A stretch of 64,000 bases of DNA from JAXGQD01 sp040766665. GTDB lineage: Bacteria; Bacillota; Clostridia; Saccharofermentanales; Fastidiosipilaceae. A program made the translations under genes and the position numbers. Below are positions 17,756 to 26,657 of the stretch, piece by piece (the stretch's first letter is position 1; each line of letters opens with the position of its first letter). Under the pieces are notes generated by a model. It was not told the DNA's origin. It worked only from the letters and a program-made list of their open reading frames with translations, and made no database searches. The stretch spans positions 431,935-495,934 of the forward strand of contig JAXGQD010000001.1 in assembly GCA_040766665.1 (NCBI GenBank), read 5' to 3'.

Positions 17756-20700
17756 ATGAGAAGCGGTTTTTTTAAAACAGGTCTGGCAGCGATATTAGCG
17801 GGGTTATTGTTGGTATTGCCTTTTGCCGACTTAAGTAGCATGGCAGCGCAGCTTTATGCGGCATCCGAGACCACGGCAAGTCTAAGTGAGTCAAGTTCGA
17901 GCTCAGTGCTTAATGAGAGTTCTGCAGTGACTGCAGAAAGTTCTCAGGCACAGAGCTCTGTTTCTGTTAGTGAAAGCAGTACGAGCTTGACCAGTGAAAG
18001 TAGTACGACTACCGGGGTGCCGGCAGAGAGCAGCACTTCGGAAACCGCTGGGGCAGCCAGTTCAACGCCTGTCAGCGAAACGACGTCTGTACCTGCCAGC
18101 AGCTCATCTGTAGTTGTGAGTGAAAGTACTAGTGGTAGCGCATCAAGCTCCGAAACGACTAGTCCCATCAGCACCGGATCCACTGTTCCGATAGGCCGTA
18201 TGCAAATGGCCTTGATGGCTGTGTCCGGAGACTTCAGCTATGACGTGACAGCTGATGGTGTGGTCATCACCGGTCTGGCTGACGGTGTGACGATTACAGA
18301 TATTGTGATTCCTGCCGAGATTGACGGCCAAAAAGTCGTTGCAATCGCTGATAAGGCTTTTATGCAAAGGGTATCACCCGTGTCACGATCGGGCCGAACG
18401 TGAAGACCATAGGGGAGTATGCTTTTGCCGCGAATCAGATTACCTTGACCTTCGACGACAGCCTGAATACGCCTGTGGAATTAAAACAATATGCCTTCCG
18501 CGATAACCTTTTGACTTCGGTGGATACGAAGAATGTGACAAAGATTGGGGCGGAGGCTTTTGCCAATAATAAGTTGACTTCGGTTACTTTTGGAAATGTG
18601 GGCGAGTTTGGGACTCGGGCTTTTGTAAATAACTCTTTAATAGAAGTGAGTATTCAGAGTGCGGTAACGGCATATGGGGCGGGTGTCTTTTCGTATAATG
18701 ACCGTTATGTCTTGGTCAAGACGCTCAGTACAAATACCCTGATAAAAACCGAACGTATTCCTGATGGTTTCGGTCAAGTTGTAAATCCGGTAACGGTGAC
18801 GATTATACATGTCGATAAGAATGCTCCAACTGTGTCTCTCATTGATGATGTGATATGGGGAACTGATTATACTAACCCAGATGGAATTGTTGTTCTCAAT
18901 ACGACGAACACTTATATACCTCCGACAATTGAAGGCTATAGTGCAAGCCTTAACAGTCACAGCAGCTACCAATTGGGCCGGTGTTTTCAATAACCTGCCC
19001 AAGTACAATGCAGAGAACGCAGTCATTACGTATACCATTACAGAAGATCCGATAACAAATTATCACTCAGAGATTACAGGAGACATCACAAACGGTTTTA
19101 TTGCTACGAACACGGAACTAACGAGTATCCCTGTAGAAAAGAAATGGGAGGGTACGCCTGCAACGGCGGCCATCATTAACCTAACTGTAAATGATGAGCC
19201 GGCAGTTGATGCAGACGGAAATGCAGTCGCAGCGATAACTCTTAATGAGGCAGGGAATTGGCAAGGCAGCTTTGGCAATTTGCCGAAATATGATACCAAC
19301 AATGCGCTAATTAACTATGTTGTTAAGGAGACTCCGATTTCCGGTTACACAAGTTCGACTCCTCAATTGGTGGATGGTACTTATATCATTAGTGAAAGTG
19401 GGTATTGAAGACGGACTCAAAGGACTGACGGAAATCAAATACACGGTCAACAATGTTGAAGTGAGCAATGGAGAAGCCATTCTGAAACCGGGTGAGAGCC
19501 TCGTCATGACGGCGACTTACACGGTAACGGCAGCGGATGTAGCCGCAGACTCAGTGCCCAATAGTGCAAAGGTTGAAGGGACACCTGAAGATCCGGATAA
19601 CCCCGAAGAACCCGACCCTGAAAAACCGCCGGTGACGGACGAAGACGAAGAAGACGTACCGAAAGCAGCCATCCAACTGGTGAAGACAGCAGATCTGACT
19701 GTCTACAAAGTAGGAGATACAATCACCTATACCTTCGAGGTAACAAATACCGGCAATGTGACTCTGACTGATGTCAAAGTGACTGACCCGATGTTCCCAG
19801 CAGGTATCAAGCTGGATAAGACAACGCTGGCACCTGGTGAAATCGCTATCGGAACAGCAGGTTACACAACTACCCAGGCAGATGTAGATGCAGGCAAGGT
19901 CTATAACCGTGCAACGGCGACAGGAACCCCACCGGGTGACACGACTCCGCCTGAAGACACAGATGATGAAGAAGTACCTGCACAAGAAGCCAATCCTGCT
20001 ATTAACTTAGTAAAGAAAGCCGACCTTAAGGTTTACAAACTGGGTGAGACGATTACCTATACCTTCGAGGTCACAAACAACGGCAATGTCACTCTTAACA
20101 ATGTTAAAGTAACTGACCCGATGTTCCCGGACGGCATCAAACTGGACAAGACCACACTGGCACCGGGTGAAGTAGCTATTGGCAGTGCAAGCTACACGAC
20201 AACACAAGCAGACGTCGATAACGGAAAAGTGATTAATACCGCAACAGCGACCGGTACACCTCCGGACGGGCAGACACCACCGGAAGACACCGATGATGAA
20301 ACCGTCCCCGGTGAGGAACAGAAACCGGCGATTGATTTGCTGAAAACAGCTGATAAGACAAGTTACAAGCTTGGCGATATCATCACCTACACCTTCAAGG
20401 TGACTAACACGGGTAATGTCACGCTAAGTCAAGTGACGGTCACAGACCCCATGTTCCCGGCAGGTATCCTCTTGGATAAAACCACCCTCGCTCCCGGAGA
20501 AATCGCGATCGGAACAGCAAGTTATAAAGCAACAGAAGCGGATGTCAAAGCAGGCAATATCCTCAACAAGGCTACAGCCACCGGCACACCGCCCAATGAC
20601 CTACCCAAACCGACAGCGGATGACGAAGTGACCATACCGGTAGATCCTGTGAAACCGACACAGCCGAGCAAACAAAACCTCGTGCCCAGAACCGGTGAAG

Positions 20701-20789
20701 CAGACAAAACAGCATTGCCGACACTATCCTTCTTCCTGCTCGCCTTACTTGCAGTGGCTTACAAAAGAAGACGCAAAGAAAAAGACTGA
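17756..20789 (+). pseudogene. Modular cell-wall-anchored surface protein, broken by frameshifts
   Basis: Successive frames encode one modular adhesin: a signal peptide (about residues 1-37), a Ser/Thr-rich stalk (17870-18180), BspA-like leucine-rich repeats (EYAFAANQITLTF, EAFANNKLTSVTF), a MucBP-like stretch, a CnaB-like domain (NWAGVFNNLPKYNAENAVI, repeated later as NWQGSFGNLPKYDTNNALI), then repeats of a DUF11-like domain and a C-terminal VPRTGE sorting motif, hydrophobic helix and RRRKEK tail. Breaks lie near 18367 (one T lost in a T run), 18955 and 19405. The last two junctions join partial repeats, so collapsed assembly or recombination between repeats is possible. The motif VPRTG departs from LPXTG. 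The product would sit on peptidoglycan and mediate adhesion. Confidence 0.8.
19665..20640 (+). repeat. Three tandem DUF11-like protein repeats
   Basis: Three units of about 108 codons each (about 19665-19990, 19995-20318, 20323-20640) repeat the pattern KTADLTVYKVGDTITYTF, VTDPMFPAGIKLDKTTLAPGE and ATATGTPP. A partial, more divergent unit precedes them (about 19405-19660). Isopeptide or beta-sandwich stalk domains of this kind extend adhesins from the cell wall. Confidence 0.85.
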
Positions 20790-20815
20790 TTCTCTAAACC
20801 ACAAAACATAAAAAC

Positions 20816-20854
20816 AGCCCCGAGTCAGAATTACTGACCCGGGGCTCATTTTTT
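20816..20854. terminator. Bidirectional terminator between adhesin and mntP
   Basis: AGCCCCGAGTCAG and CTGACCCGGGGCT form a 13-bp stem with one mismatch (20816-20828/20834-20846), followed by CATTTTTT on the plus strand and GTTTTT on the minus strand. It serves the two convergent genes. Confidence 0.88.
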
Positions 20855-20862
20855 CATTGAAA

Positions 20863-21420
20863 TCAAGCACTCAGATGTTCAATCAGAATTTTTAGGCCGA
20901 TAAGTATCAAAACAACACCACCGAAGAGCTCAGCCGGTTTCTTGAATCGTTCGCCAAATTTGACTCCGACCAGGACACCCGCGGCCGAAATTAAGCCGGT
21001 TGTGATAAAAAAAGTAAAAGCTGCACTGACGATGGGTGCTTGGATAAGGGCAAAAGTAACCCCCACCGCCAAAGCATCAATGCTGGTCGCGATGGCTAGG
21101 AGTACGATTTCTTTCACACTCGAATGGACATACGGAGGACAGGCTTCGTTTTGGAGCGCTTCGTAGAGCATTTTGCCACCGATAAAAGCCAACAAAACAA
21201 AGGCAATCCAATGGTCAAAACGGACGATGTATCTCTCGAACTGGCTACCTAGGAACCAACCAATCAGCGGCATCAAAGCCTGAAACAAGCCAAAGAAGAA
21301 GCCAATCAATAGCACGTCGCGTCGCACGATGCGACCCGCCTTCATCCCCTTACATATCGCAGCGGCAAAAGCATCCATCGAAACAGCAATGCCTATGGCA
21401 AGTATTTGAATAAAGTCCAT
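20863..21420 (-). CDS. mntP: MntP-type manganese efflux pump
   Basis: The 185-residue protein has six predicted membrane helices arranged as two related halves. The motifs AVSMDAFAAAICKG and ATSIDALAVGVTF, each with an acidic residue in a helix, are the MntP (YebN) signature. MntP exports Mn2+ from the cytoplasm. The gene begins 30 bases downstream of the threonine aldolase stop, on the same strand, with GAAAGATGG close to the ATG. In many bacteria mntP follows a Mn riboswitch (yybP-ykoY); I see none here, and the tight spacing suggests co-transcription with the aldolase. Confidence 0.92.
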   Translation of the reverse strand: MDFIQILAIGIAVSMDAFAAAICKGMKAGRIVRRDVLLIGFFFGLFQALMPLIGWFLGSQFERYIVRFDHWIAFVLLAFIGGKMLYEALQNEACPPYVHSSVKEIVLLAIATSIDALAVGVTFALIQAPIVSAAFTFFITTGLISAAGVLVGVKFGERFKKPAELFGGVVLILIGLKILIEHLSA

Positions 21421-21441
21421 CTTTCTACTTTCTACAAAGGC

Positions 21442-22467
21442 TCAGAGGTAAGCCATGAGTGCATCAATCTGCGCTTTCGTCGTTGCCCAGCTCGTCGCAA
21501 AACGCACCACGGTATGTTCATCGTCATGCTTGGCAATAAACGAGGTGCTCACATGCTCTGAAAGCGCGCGTAGCCGCTCGTTTTCCATTATCACAAAAAC
21601 CTGGTTAGTGGGTGAATCAACGGACAAGCGATAAGCTCGTGCCTGTAGTTGCTCTTTCAGATAAGCGGCCATTTCGATTGCGTTAGCTGCGATCTCTGTG
21701 TATAAATTATCAGTGAAAAGCGTGTCGAACTGCAGACCGAGTAGCCAGCCTTTTGCCAAAACAGCGCCATGCTGCTTACTCAGCGTGAAAAAATTCTTTA
21801 CGAGTTTGGGCCGCGGGAAGACCACCGCTTCGCCGAAAAGTGCCCCAACCTTTGTTCCACCGATATAGAATACATCGCACAATGCGGCAATGTCCGGCAA
21901 AAACAAATCATTTCCCGGTGTCGCCAAAGCATATCCCAGACGTGCACCGTCGAGGAACAGCCATAAGCCATAACGATCACAAACTTTACGTAAGTCTTCT
22001 AACTCTGATTTACTGTAGAGCGTACCCAATTCAGAGGCTTGAGAAATGTAGACCATTTTGGGCTCAACCATATGATCAAATGACTCATCTCCGAGAAAGT
22101 CTTCCATATAGGCAGCGACTTGTTTTGCGTTGATTTTGCCATTGACTTGAGGCAGCGTCAGCACTTTATGCCCTGTCGCCTCGATAGCACCGGCTTCGTG
22201 CTGATTAATATGCCCGGAAACCGCAGAAATGACCCCTTGGTAGCTGAGCAGTAAGGAATCAATAATGGTGGCGTTCGTTTGTGTACCACCTACTAAAAAG
22301 GCGATTTCGGCCTCAGGTGCGGCACAGGCATGGCGGATCTTCTCACGTGCGTCGGTACAAATTTGGTCGCTGCCATAACCGGGATGTTTGTCTAGATTCG
22401 TTTCCAGCAATCTCGCCAGAATCCGGGGGTGTGCACCCTCCATATAATCACTGTCAAAATAGAGCAT
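21442..22467 (-). CDS. ltaE: Low-specificity L-threonine aldolase
   Basis: The 341-residue PLP enzyme of fold type I is expected to cleave L-threonine (and allo-threonine) to glycine and acetaldehyde. It has an FLVGGTQTNATI phosphate-binding segment, HINQHEAGA with the stacking His, DGARLGYAL with the PLP-binding Asp and the Schiff-base lysine K206 in YIGGTKVGA. Length is normal. GAGGGT precedes the ATG. The glycine it yields could feed the glycine cleavage operon at 46-50 kb. Beta-eliminating lyases are the nearest alternative family. Confidence 0.9.
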   Translation of the reverse strand: MLYFDSDYMEGAHPRILARLLETNLDKHPGYGSDQICTDAREKIRHACAAPEAEIAFLVGGTQTNATIIDSLLLSYQGVISAVSGHINQHEAGAIEATGHKVLTLPQVNGKINAKQVAAYMEDFLGDESFDHMVEPKMVYISQASELGTLYSKSELEDLRKVCDRYGLWLFLDGARLGYALATPGNDLFLPDIAALCDVFYIGGTKVGALFGEAVVFPRPKLVKNFFTLSKQHGAVLAKGWLLGLQFDTLFTDNLYTEIAANAIEMAAYLKEQLQARAYRLSVDSPTNQVFVIMENERLRALSEHVSTSFIAKHDDEHTVVRFATSWATTKAQIDALMAYL

Positions 22468-22685
22468 AATTTTACCCTCACTTTTACTTGCAGAAAAACA
22501 TTATAGCAAGGAAAAGGAGGTTTTACAGATGAGTCTTAAAGATTGCGTTGTAGAAAGGTGGCTGCTAGCCTTAACCGTGCTGGTGCTTTTGCTTGAAGAA
22601 AGCGAGTTGAAATGTGGCAAAAATTGCGACTGTGTGGGTTTTTGCTTCGATTCACAGCTCAGCTCTAAAACCTTTGTTGTCGTCA

Positions 22686-22795
22686 AAAGGCTGTTTTCAG
22701 CCCACTTTTTTCGGGGATGTGGTTGAAAGCACTTACGGACAGCTGGCTGGACAAGTTTAAAGGCTGTTTTCAGCCCACTTTTTACAGGGATGTGG
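22686..22795 (+). repeat. Two direct repeats carrying a GGCTGTTTTCAGCC hairpin
   Basis: AAAGGCTGTTTTCAGCCCAC is followed by a T run and GGGATGTGGT in both copies, 73 bases apart. GGCTG and CAGCC pair around TTTT, and the following T run makes each copy look like a small terminator. Confidence 0.6.
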
Positions 22796-22930
22796 TCGCG
22801 GCGACCACACAGTCGTCAAAAGTGTCCCTAAATCGTGTATTTGACTTGAACAGAGACCCTAAAACCACTGAAATAAGCACATCCCCGAAAATTTTGTCCA
22901 TTTTTCATTCTACTCAGGACAATGCGAATT

Positions 22931-23000
22931 GTCGCCAGACCTCTTAGCTGCGCGACGCTCCAAATTCAAGCGGAGTCGCAGCCCGCCAGGGAATGCGACA
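22931..23000. repeat. Degenerate copies of the GTCGCA/TGCGAC palindrome
   Basis: GCGGAGTCGCAGCC, GCCAGG and AATGCGAC (22970-22999) closely match the 39-bp units at 11.5-12 kb. GTCGCC to GCGCGAC at 22931-22955 is a weaker copy. Confidence 0.55.
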
Positions 23001-23025
23001 AACTAAATCCAAGTGTGCTCGCAAA

Positions 23026-23985
23026 CTACTCGTGAAAGGCGTCCAAACCCATGCCCGTCAGAATTTCAACGAAATGACCCATTTCTTTTGCCTTAAACAT
23101 TTTGGGATTCTTTTTAAACAAATACTCCTGCCCTAAATGCTTATATTTGTTCTGGGCTAATGGATTGTAATTAAGCAATTCAATGCGCGGCCTCGCCCCC
23201 AGTTCAAGAAAAAACTGTCCGATCGCCGCAATGTTCTCATCACTGGCTGTATGTTCCGGAATCAAAGGGATACGCACCAAGAGGGCGTTTTTGTCACGAT
23301 TGGCCACAATGGCAAAATTCTCCCGAATCAACTGATTGGAAACACCGGTCCAAGCCTGGTGCTCTTTGTCGTCAAAAGCTTTGAAATCAGCAATCCATAA
23401 GTCGATGTGGGGCAGTAGCTCTCTAAGAATCTCACTGCGCACGTAGAGGCTGGTTTCGATTGCCGTATGGATGCCGAGTTCTTGACAGGCTTGTAAAACC
23501 ATGCGATTAAAGCTGTGCTGAAAGGTCGGATCGCCCCCTGAGAGTGTAACGCCCCCACCGTTGCGGAAGAAGGCTTGGTCCTTCTTAATCTCGTCGACAA
23601 GTTCTTTGACCGTCATGGACTTGGAATCAAAGGCCAGTGCCGTTGAGGGACAGACTTTAACACAATCACCACAGAGATCGCAGAGATTGCGGTCAATCTC
23701 GATCTTTTTCCCGCGCATTGAGATCGCCTTCTGAGGACAAACCTGCACACAAATACCACAGCCGATGCACTTCTCGCTGAAGTACATCAGGCGGTTTTCG
23801 AGCGCTATGCCTTCAGGATTTTGGCACCATAGACAACGAAGAGGGCAGCCTTTGGTAAAGACTGTGGTGCGGATACCGGGTCCGTCGTGCGTCGAAAAAC
23901 GACGCACGTCGAAGACCTGTCCCTTTTTCCCCCAATCGATGCCTGCAGTGGCTTTCGGTGTAGTTGTTGCGCTTTCTTGAGGCAT
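23026..23985 (-). CDS. Glycyl-radical enzyme activating protein (radical SAM)
   Basis: The 319-residue protein installs the glycyl radical on its partner by reductive cleavage of S-adenosylmethionine. The radical-SAM cluster ligands are C47, C51 and C54 in GCPLRCLWCQNPEG. An inserted ferredoxin-like domain has two CxxCxxCxxxC sets (C73-C83 and C102-C112), as in activases of glycerol, choline and related dehydratase-type enzymes and unlike the short PFL activase. The GGGVTLSGGDP segment (SAM binding) follows. Its ATG overlaps the stop of the glycyl-radical enzyme (TAATG), so translation is coupled. Confidence 0.94.
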   Translation of the reverse strand: MPQESATTTPKATAGIDWGKKGQVFDVRRFSTHDGPGIRTTVFTKGCPLRCLWCQNPEGIALENRLMYFSEKCIGCGICVQVCPQKAISMRGKKIEIDRNLCDLCGDCVKVCPSTALAFDSKSMTVKELVDEIKKDQAFFRNGGGVTLSGGDPTFQHSFNRMVLQACQELGIHTAIETSLYVRSEILRELLPHIDLWIADFKAFDDKEHQAWTGVSNQLIRENFAIVANRDKNALLVRIPLIPEHTASDENIAAIGQFFLELGARPRIELLNYNPLAQNKYKHLGQEYLFKKNPKMFKAKEMGHFVEILTGMGLDAFHE

Positions 23986-26387
23986 TAAATTTCCTCGTAG
24001 CTGGTACGGGCAATGATTTCGTTTTGCAAATCACCGGCCAACTCTGTGAAATAAGCGGTATAACCAGCCACGCGTACCGTAAGGTTGCGGTGTTTTTCAG
24101 GCTCGGCTTGTGCAGCGCGCAAGTCCTCTTGTCTCAAGACGTTGAATTGGATATGGGGAATCTTTAAATCAACGAATGTCTTTAAGAGCAGGGCGAACTT
24201 TTCAATCCCTTCATCGGTGAAGAATTCCGGCAAAAACTTCATATTTAAAAGTGTGCCGTTGCTACCCATATTCGGATCAATTTTGGAAACAGACTTCAGT
24301 ACAGCTGTGGGTCCTTTGATGTCGCGGCCGTAGACCGGTGACATACCACCATCAGCCAAGGGCTCTTTAGCCTTGCGTCCGTCTGCACTGGCACCGACGT
24401 TTTGACCCATCGGGACATGGGCAGAAACGGTATACAGACCGGTGTGGTAAGGGCCACCGCGGAAGTTGGTGTATTGCGTCAGATAAGCATTGAAATGCTC
24501 AATCCATTTGGCCGCAATCTGATCGACTTTCTCTTCGTCGTTGCCGTATTTCGGTGCGTGATTCAATAGTGTCAGACGTAGCGGTTCGGCATCCTTGAAG
24601 TTATCGCGCAGGGACTTCAGCAGTTGTTCACGCGTAAAGCGTTTTTCGTTATAAAGCAGTTTTTTGATGGCGCCCATGCTATCCGCGATGTTGGCGCCTT
24701 GTATGATCTGAATACCGGAGAGATTGTACTTGGCACCACCAGCCGTGACGTCGGTCGCGTTAAGCAGACAATCGTCGATGACTGTAGACAGGAAGGGTGA
24801 AGGTAGCACTTGCTGATGAATACGTTCGACGATTTCGCAAGCCTGAACCATTTTATCGATGAAGTACTCGACCTGTTTGGCAAAAGCCTCCTCCAAATCC
24901 TCGTAGGTTTCGAAATCAGTGAGGTTGCCTAAATTCAGGCCGATTTGCTCGCCGGTCAGCATGCAGACGCCGTTATTCAGGGTCAGCTCCAGGGCTTTGA
25001 GCAGGTTGAACATCGCTGCATCACTCCAGCCCAGATTGTTGCCACTTGTCGTCAATTCAACACAACCGACAATGGCGTAGTCTTTTGCATCACCCGCTTC
25101 GATACCTTGGTTTTCTAAGGCGGGGATGACGGCTTCGTCGTTGAAGAACTGGGGCATGCCGCTGCCTTTTGCCACGACACGAATGCATTGACGCACGAAG
25201 TCCTTGGGCGAATTTTTGTAGAGGCGAGCGGAGAGGTTGGGTTGGGGCAAGCCCATCAATTCCTGAGCGCGCAGGAAGATGAAAGAGAGTTCGTTGCTGG
25301 CATCGTTGCCATCGCGATCCTGACCACCCACGGCTAAGTTAAAGCCAATCGGGAAACCGGCAAAGTACTTGGCACTGTGTGAGTTACGCAAGTAAACAAT
25401 CTGATTGAATTTCAGCCAGAGACACTGGGTAATCTCCAGGGCTTCTTCATCGCTCAGAGTCCCGCTCTCGATATCATGTTTATAGTAAGGATAGAGGTAT
25501 TGATCGGCACGTCCAGGTGAGAAAGAGGAGGCGTTGGATTCCATATGCAAGATGACATATAAGAACCACATGGCCTGTACGGCTTCGTGGAAACTCTCTG
25601 GAGCGGAAATGGCCAACTTATGGCAAATTCGTGCGATTTCGAGCAGATTCTCTTTATTCTCAGCATACTCGGCTTGGGTTGCCATGTTTTCGGCCAGCTC
25701 GGCATAGCGCTCGATAAAGCGGGATGCGCCTTCTAAAACCTGTATTGTACTTTGATAGAAATCTTTTTCTTCGGCTTTGCTTGTTTGAGCCAGATAGGCT
25801 TCGGCTTCCTTTTTCAGACCGGCAGGGCCTTTTTCCAGCCAGAGTTTGGTGTCCGGGCAGATGTGGCCTTGGGCATGGTCTTTCTGGTTGATTTTTGCCA
25901 CCGTTGAAATCTTGTTTATGCCTGAACCTGCAGTTTTGGCGACGATGTCCTCTAAGCTGTGGCCTTTCCAGAAGGGCAAAATCTCCTCGCGGAAAGTCAC
26001 GATATCTTCCGGATGCACGTTGAACTTGTCTTGAGGACGGGTCGGCAGGGTTTCGATTTCCTTGTCGATCCAAGAAATACCGGATTCGGGAAAGACCACG
26101 CCGCCACGCACACCTTTTGTGCGGTTGCCGACAATCAACTCCTCCGGCTCAATGCTGATTTCCAGCTTTTCTAAAGCAGCCCTTAAAGCCAAGGCGCGCT
26201 TCATAATCACCGGCTTAGAAGAGTTGTTCTTGTAAACTTCTGTGATAATCAAAGCCTGCTCGATGGACATAAAACGGTCTTCGGCAAGCATTTTATCTTT
26301 TAAGATATCAATTCTCTTATTTTGCGGTAAACGGCTGAGACGGGCGACGTCTAAATCCATCACTTGAGCTGATTTTGTCTGCGGCAT
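23985..26387 (-). CDS. Glycyl-radical enzyme, dehydratase/lyase type (PflD-like)
   Basis: The 800-residue enzyme has the thiyl Cys C442 in YAIVGCVELT and the radical Gly G775 in RVAGYTAYF, 25 residues from the C-terminus. GCVE with a glutamate two residues after the Cys is the signature of the dehydratase/lyase branch, not of pyruvate formate-lyase, which has a Cys-Cys pair. It lacks the SGCVETG context I recall for hydroxyproline dehydratase. Substrates in this branch include glycerol, propanediol, isethionate and choline; the sequence alone does not decide here. The start at 26387 follows GGAGG; an earlier in-frame ATG lacks a site. The activase gene is immediately downstream. Confidence 0.9.
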   Translation of the reverse strand: MPQTKSAQVMDLDVARLSRLPQNKRIDILKDKMLAEDRFMSIEQALIITEVYKNNSSKPVIMKRALALRAALEKLEISIEPEELIVGNRTKGVRGGVVFPESGISWIDKEIETLPTRPQDKFNVHPEDIVTFREEILPFWKGHSLEDIVAKTAGSGINKISTVAKINQKDHAQGHICPDTKLWLEKGPAGLKKEAEAYLAQTSKAEEKDFYQSTIQVLEGASRFIERYAELAENMATQAEYAENKENLLEIARICHKLAISAPESFHEAVQAMWFLYVILHMESNASSFSPGRADQYLYPYYKHDIESGTLSDEEALEITQCLWLKFNQIVYLRNSHSAKYFAGFPIGFNLAVGGQDRDGNDASNELSFIFLRAQELMGLPQPNLSARLYKNSPKDFVRQCIRVVAKGSGMPQFFNDEAVIPALENQGIEAGDAKDYAIVGCVELTTSGNNLGWSDAAMFNLLKALELTLNNGVCMLTGEQIGLNLGNLTDFETYEDLEEAFAKQVEYFIDKMVQACEIVERIHQQVLPSPFLSTVIDDCLLNATDVTAGGAKYNLSGIQIIQGANIADSMGAIKKLLYNEKRFTREQLLKSLRDNFKDAEPLRLTLLNHAPKYGNDEEKVDQIAAKWIEHFNAYLTQYTNFRGGPYHTGLYTVSAHVPMGQNVGASADGRKAKEPLADGGMSPVYGRDIKGPTAVLKSVSKIDPNMGSNGTLLNMKFLPEFFTDEGIEKFALLLKTFVDLKIPHIQFNVLRQEDLRAAQAEPEKHRNLTVRVAGYTAYFTELAGDLQNEIIARTSYEEI

Positions 26388-26657
26388 AGTAACCTCCAAA
26401 AAGTAAAGCGGGGCTTGTGCGGGCTTTTCTCTTATTTTATATGATGGTGGCAAAATTACAGCCCATGAAAGAAACCTATACTTGTCGAAAACTGAACTCC
26501 TTTTTAAAGTGAGAATATCTATGGTTTCAAATTGAGTATTAAATAATAATGTTCAGTATTTGACAAGAAGCGGCTACTCAATGAGATTTATTCTACTTCG
26601 TGTATTTGCTAGAATAATGATAAATAGCGTATCACGCGATTTAAAGGAGAGACTGAG
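26388..26657. promoter_or_regulatory. Divergent control region between the glycyl-radical and ROK-like genes
   Basis: On the minus strand, TTGTCA (26561-26566) and TTTAAT (26538-26543) are 17 bases apart and could drive the glycyl-radical operon. The overlapping plus-strand TTGACA (26560-26565) has only a weak -10 at the right distance. An AAAGGAGAG site precedes the ATG at 26658. The AraC regulator encoded nearby is a natural candidate to act here. Confidence 0.4.

Larger units (their letters stand above)
22468..23025. other. Intergenic region with direct repeats, no gene recognised
   Basis: The region lies between ltaE (its 5' side) and the end of the glycyl-radical activase gene. It contains two 37-38 bp direct repeats (22686-22723, 22759-22795) and degenerate GTCGC/GCGAC palindromes (22931-22955, 22970-23000) related to the 11.5-kb repeats. 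Short open frames here are not convincing. Confidence 0.55.

Noticed and set aside
22529..22947. Two short plus-strand frames downstream of ltaE
   Set aside because: They run through the duplicated hairpin repeats and encode no recognisable protein, although the first has a GGAGG-like site nearby.
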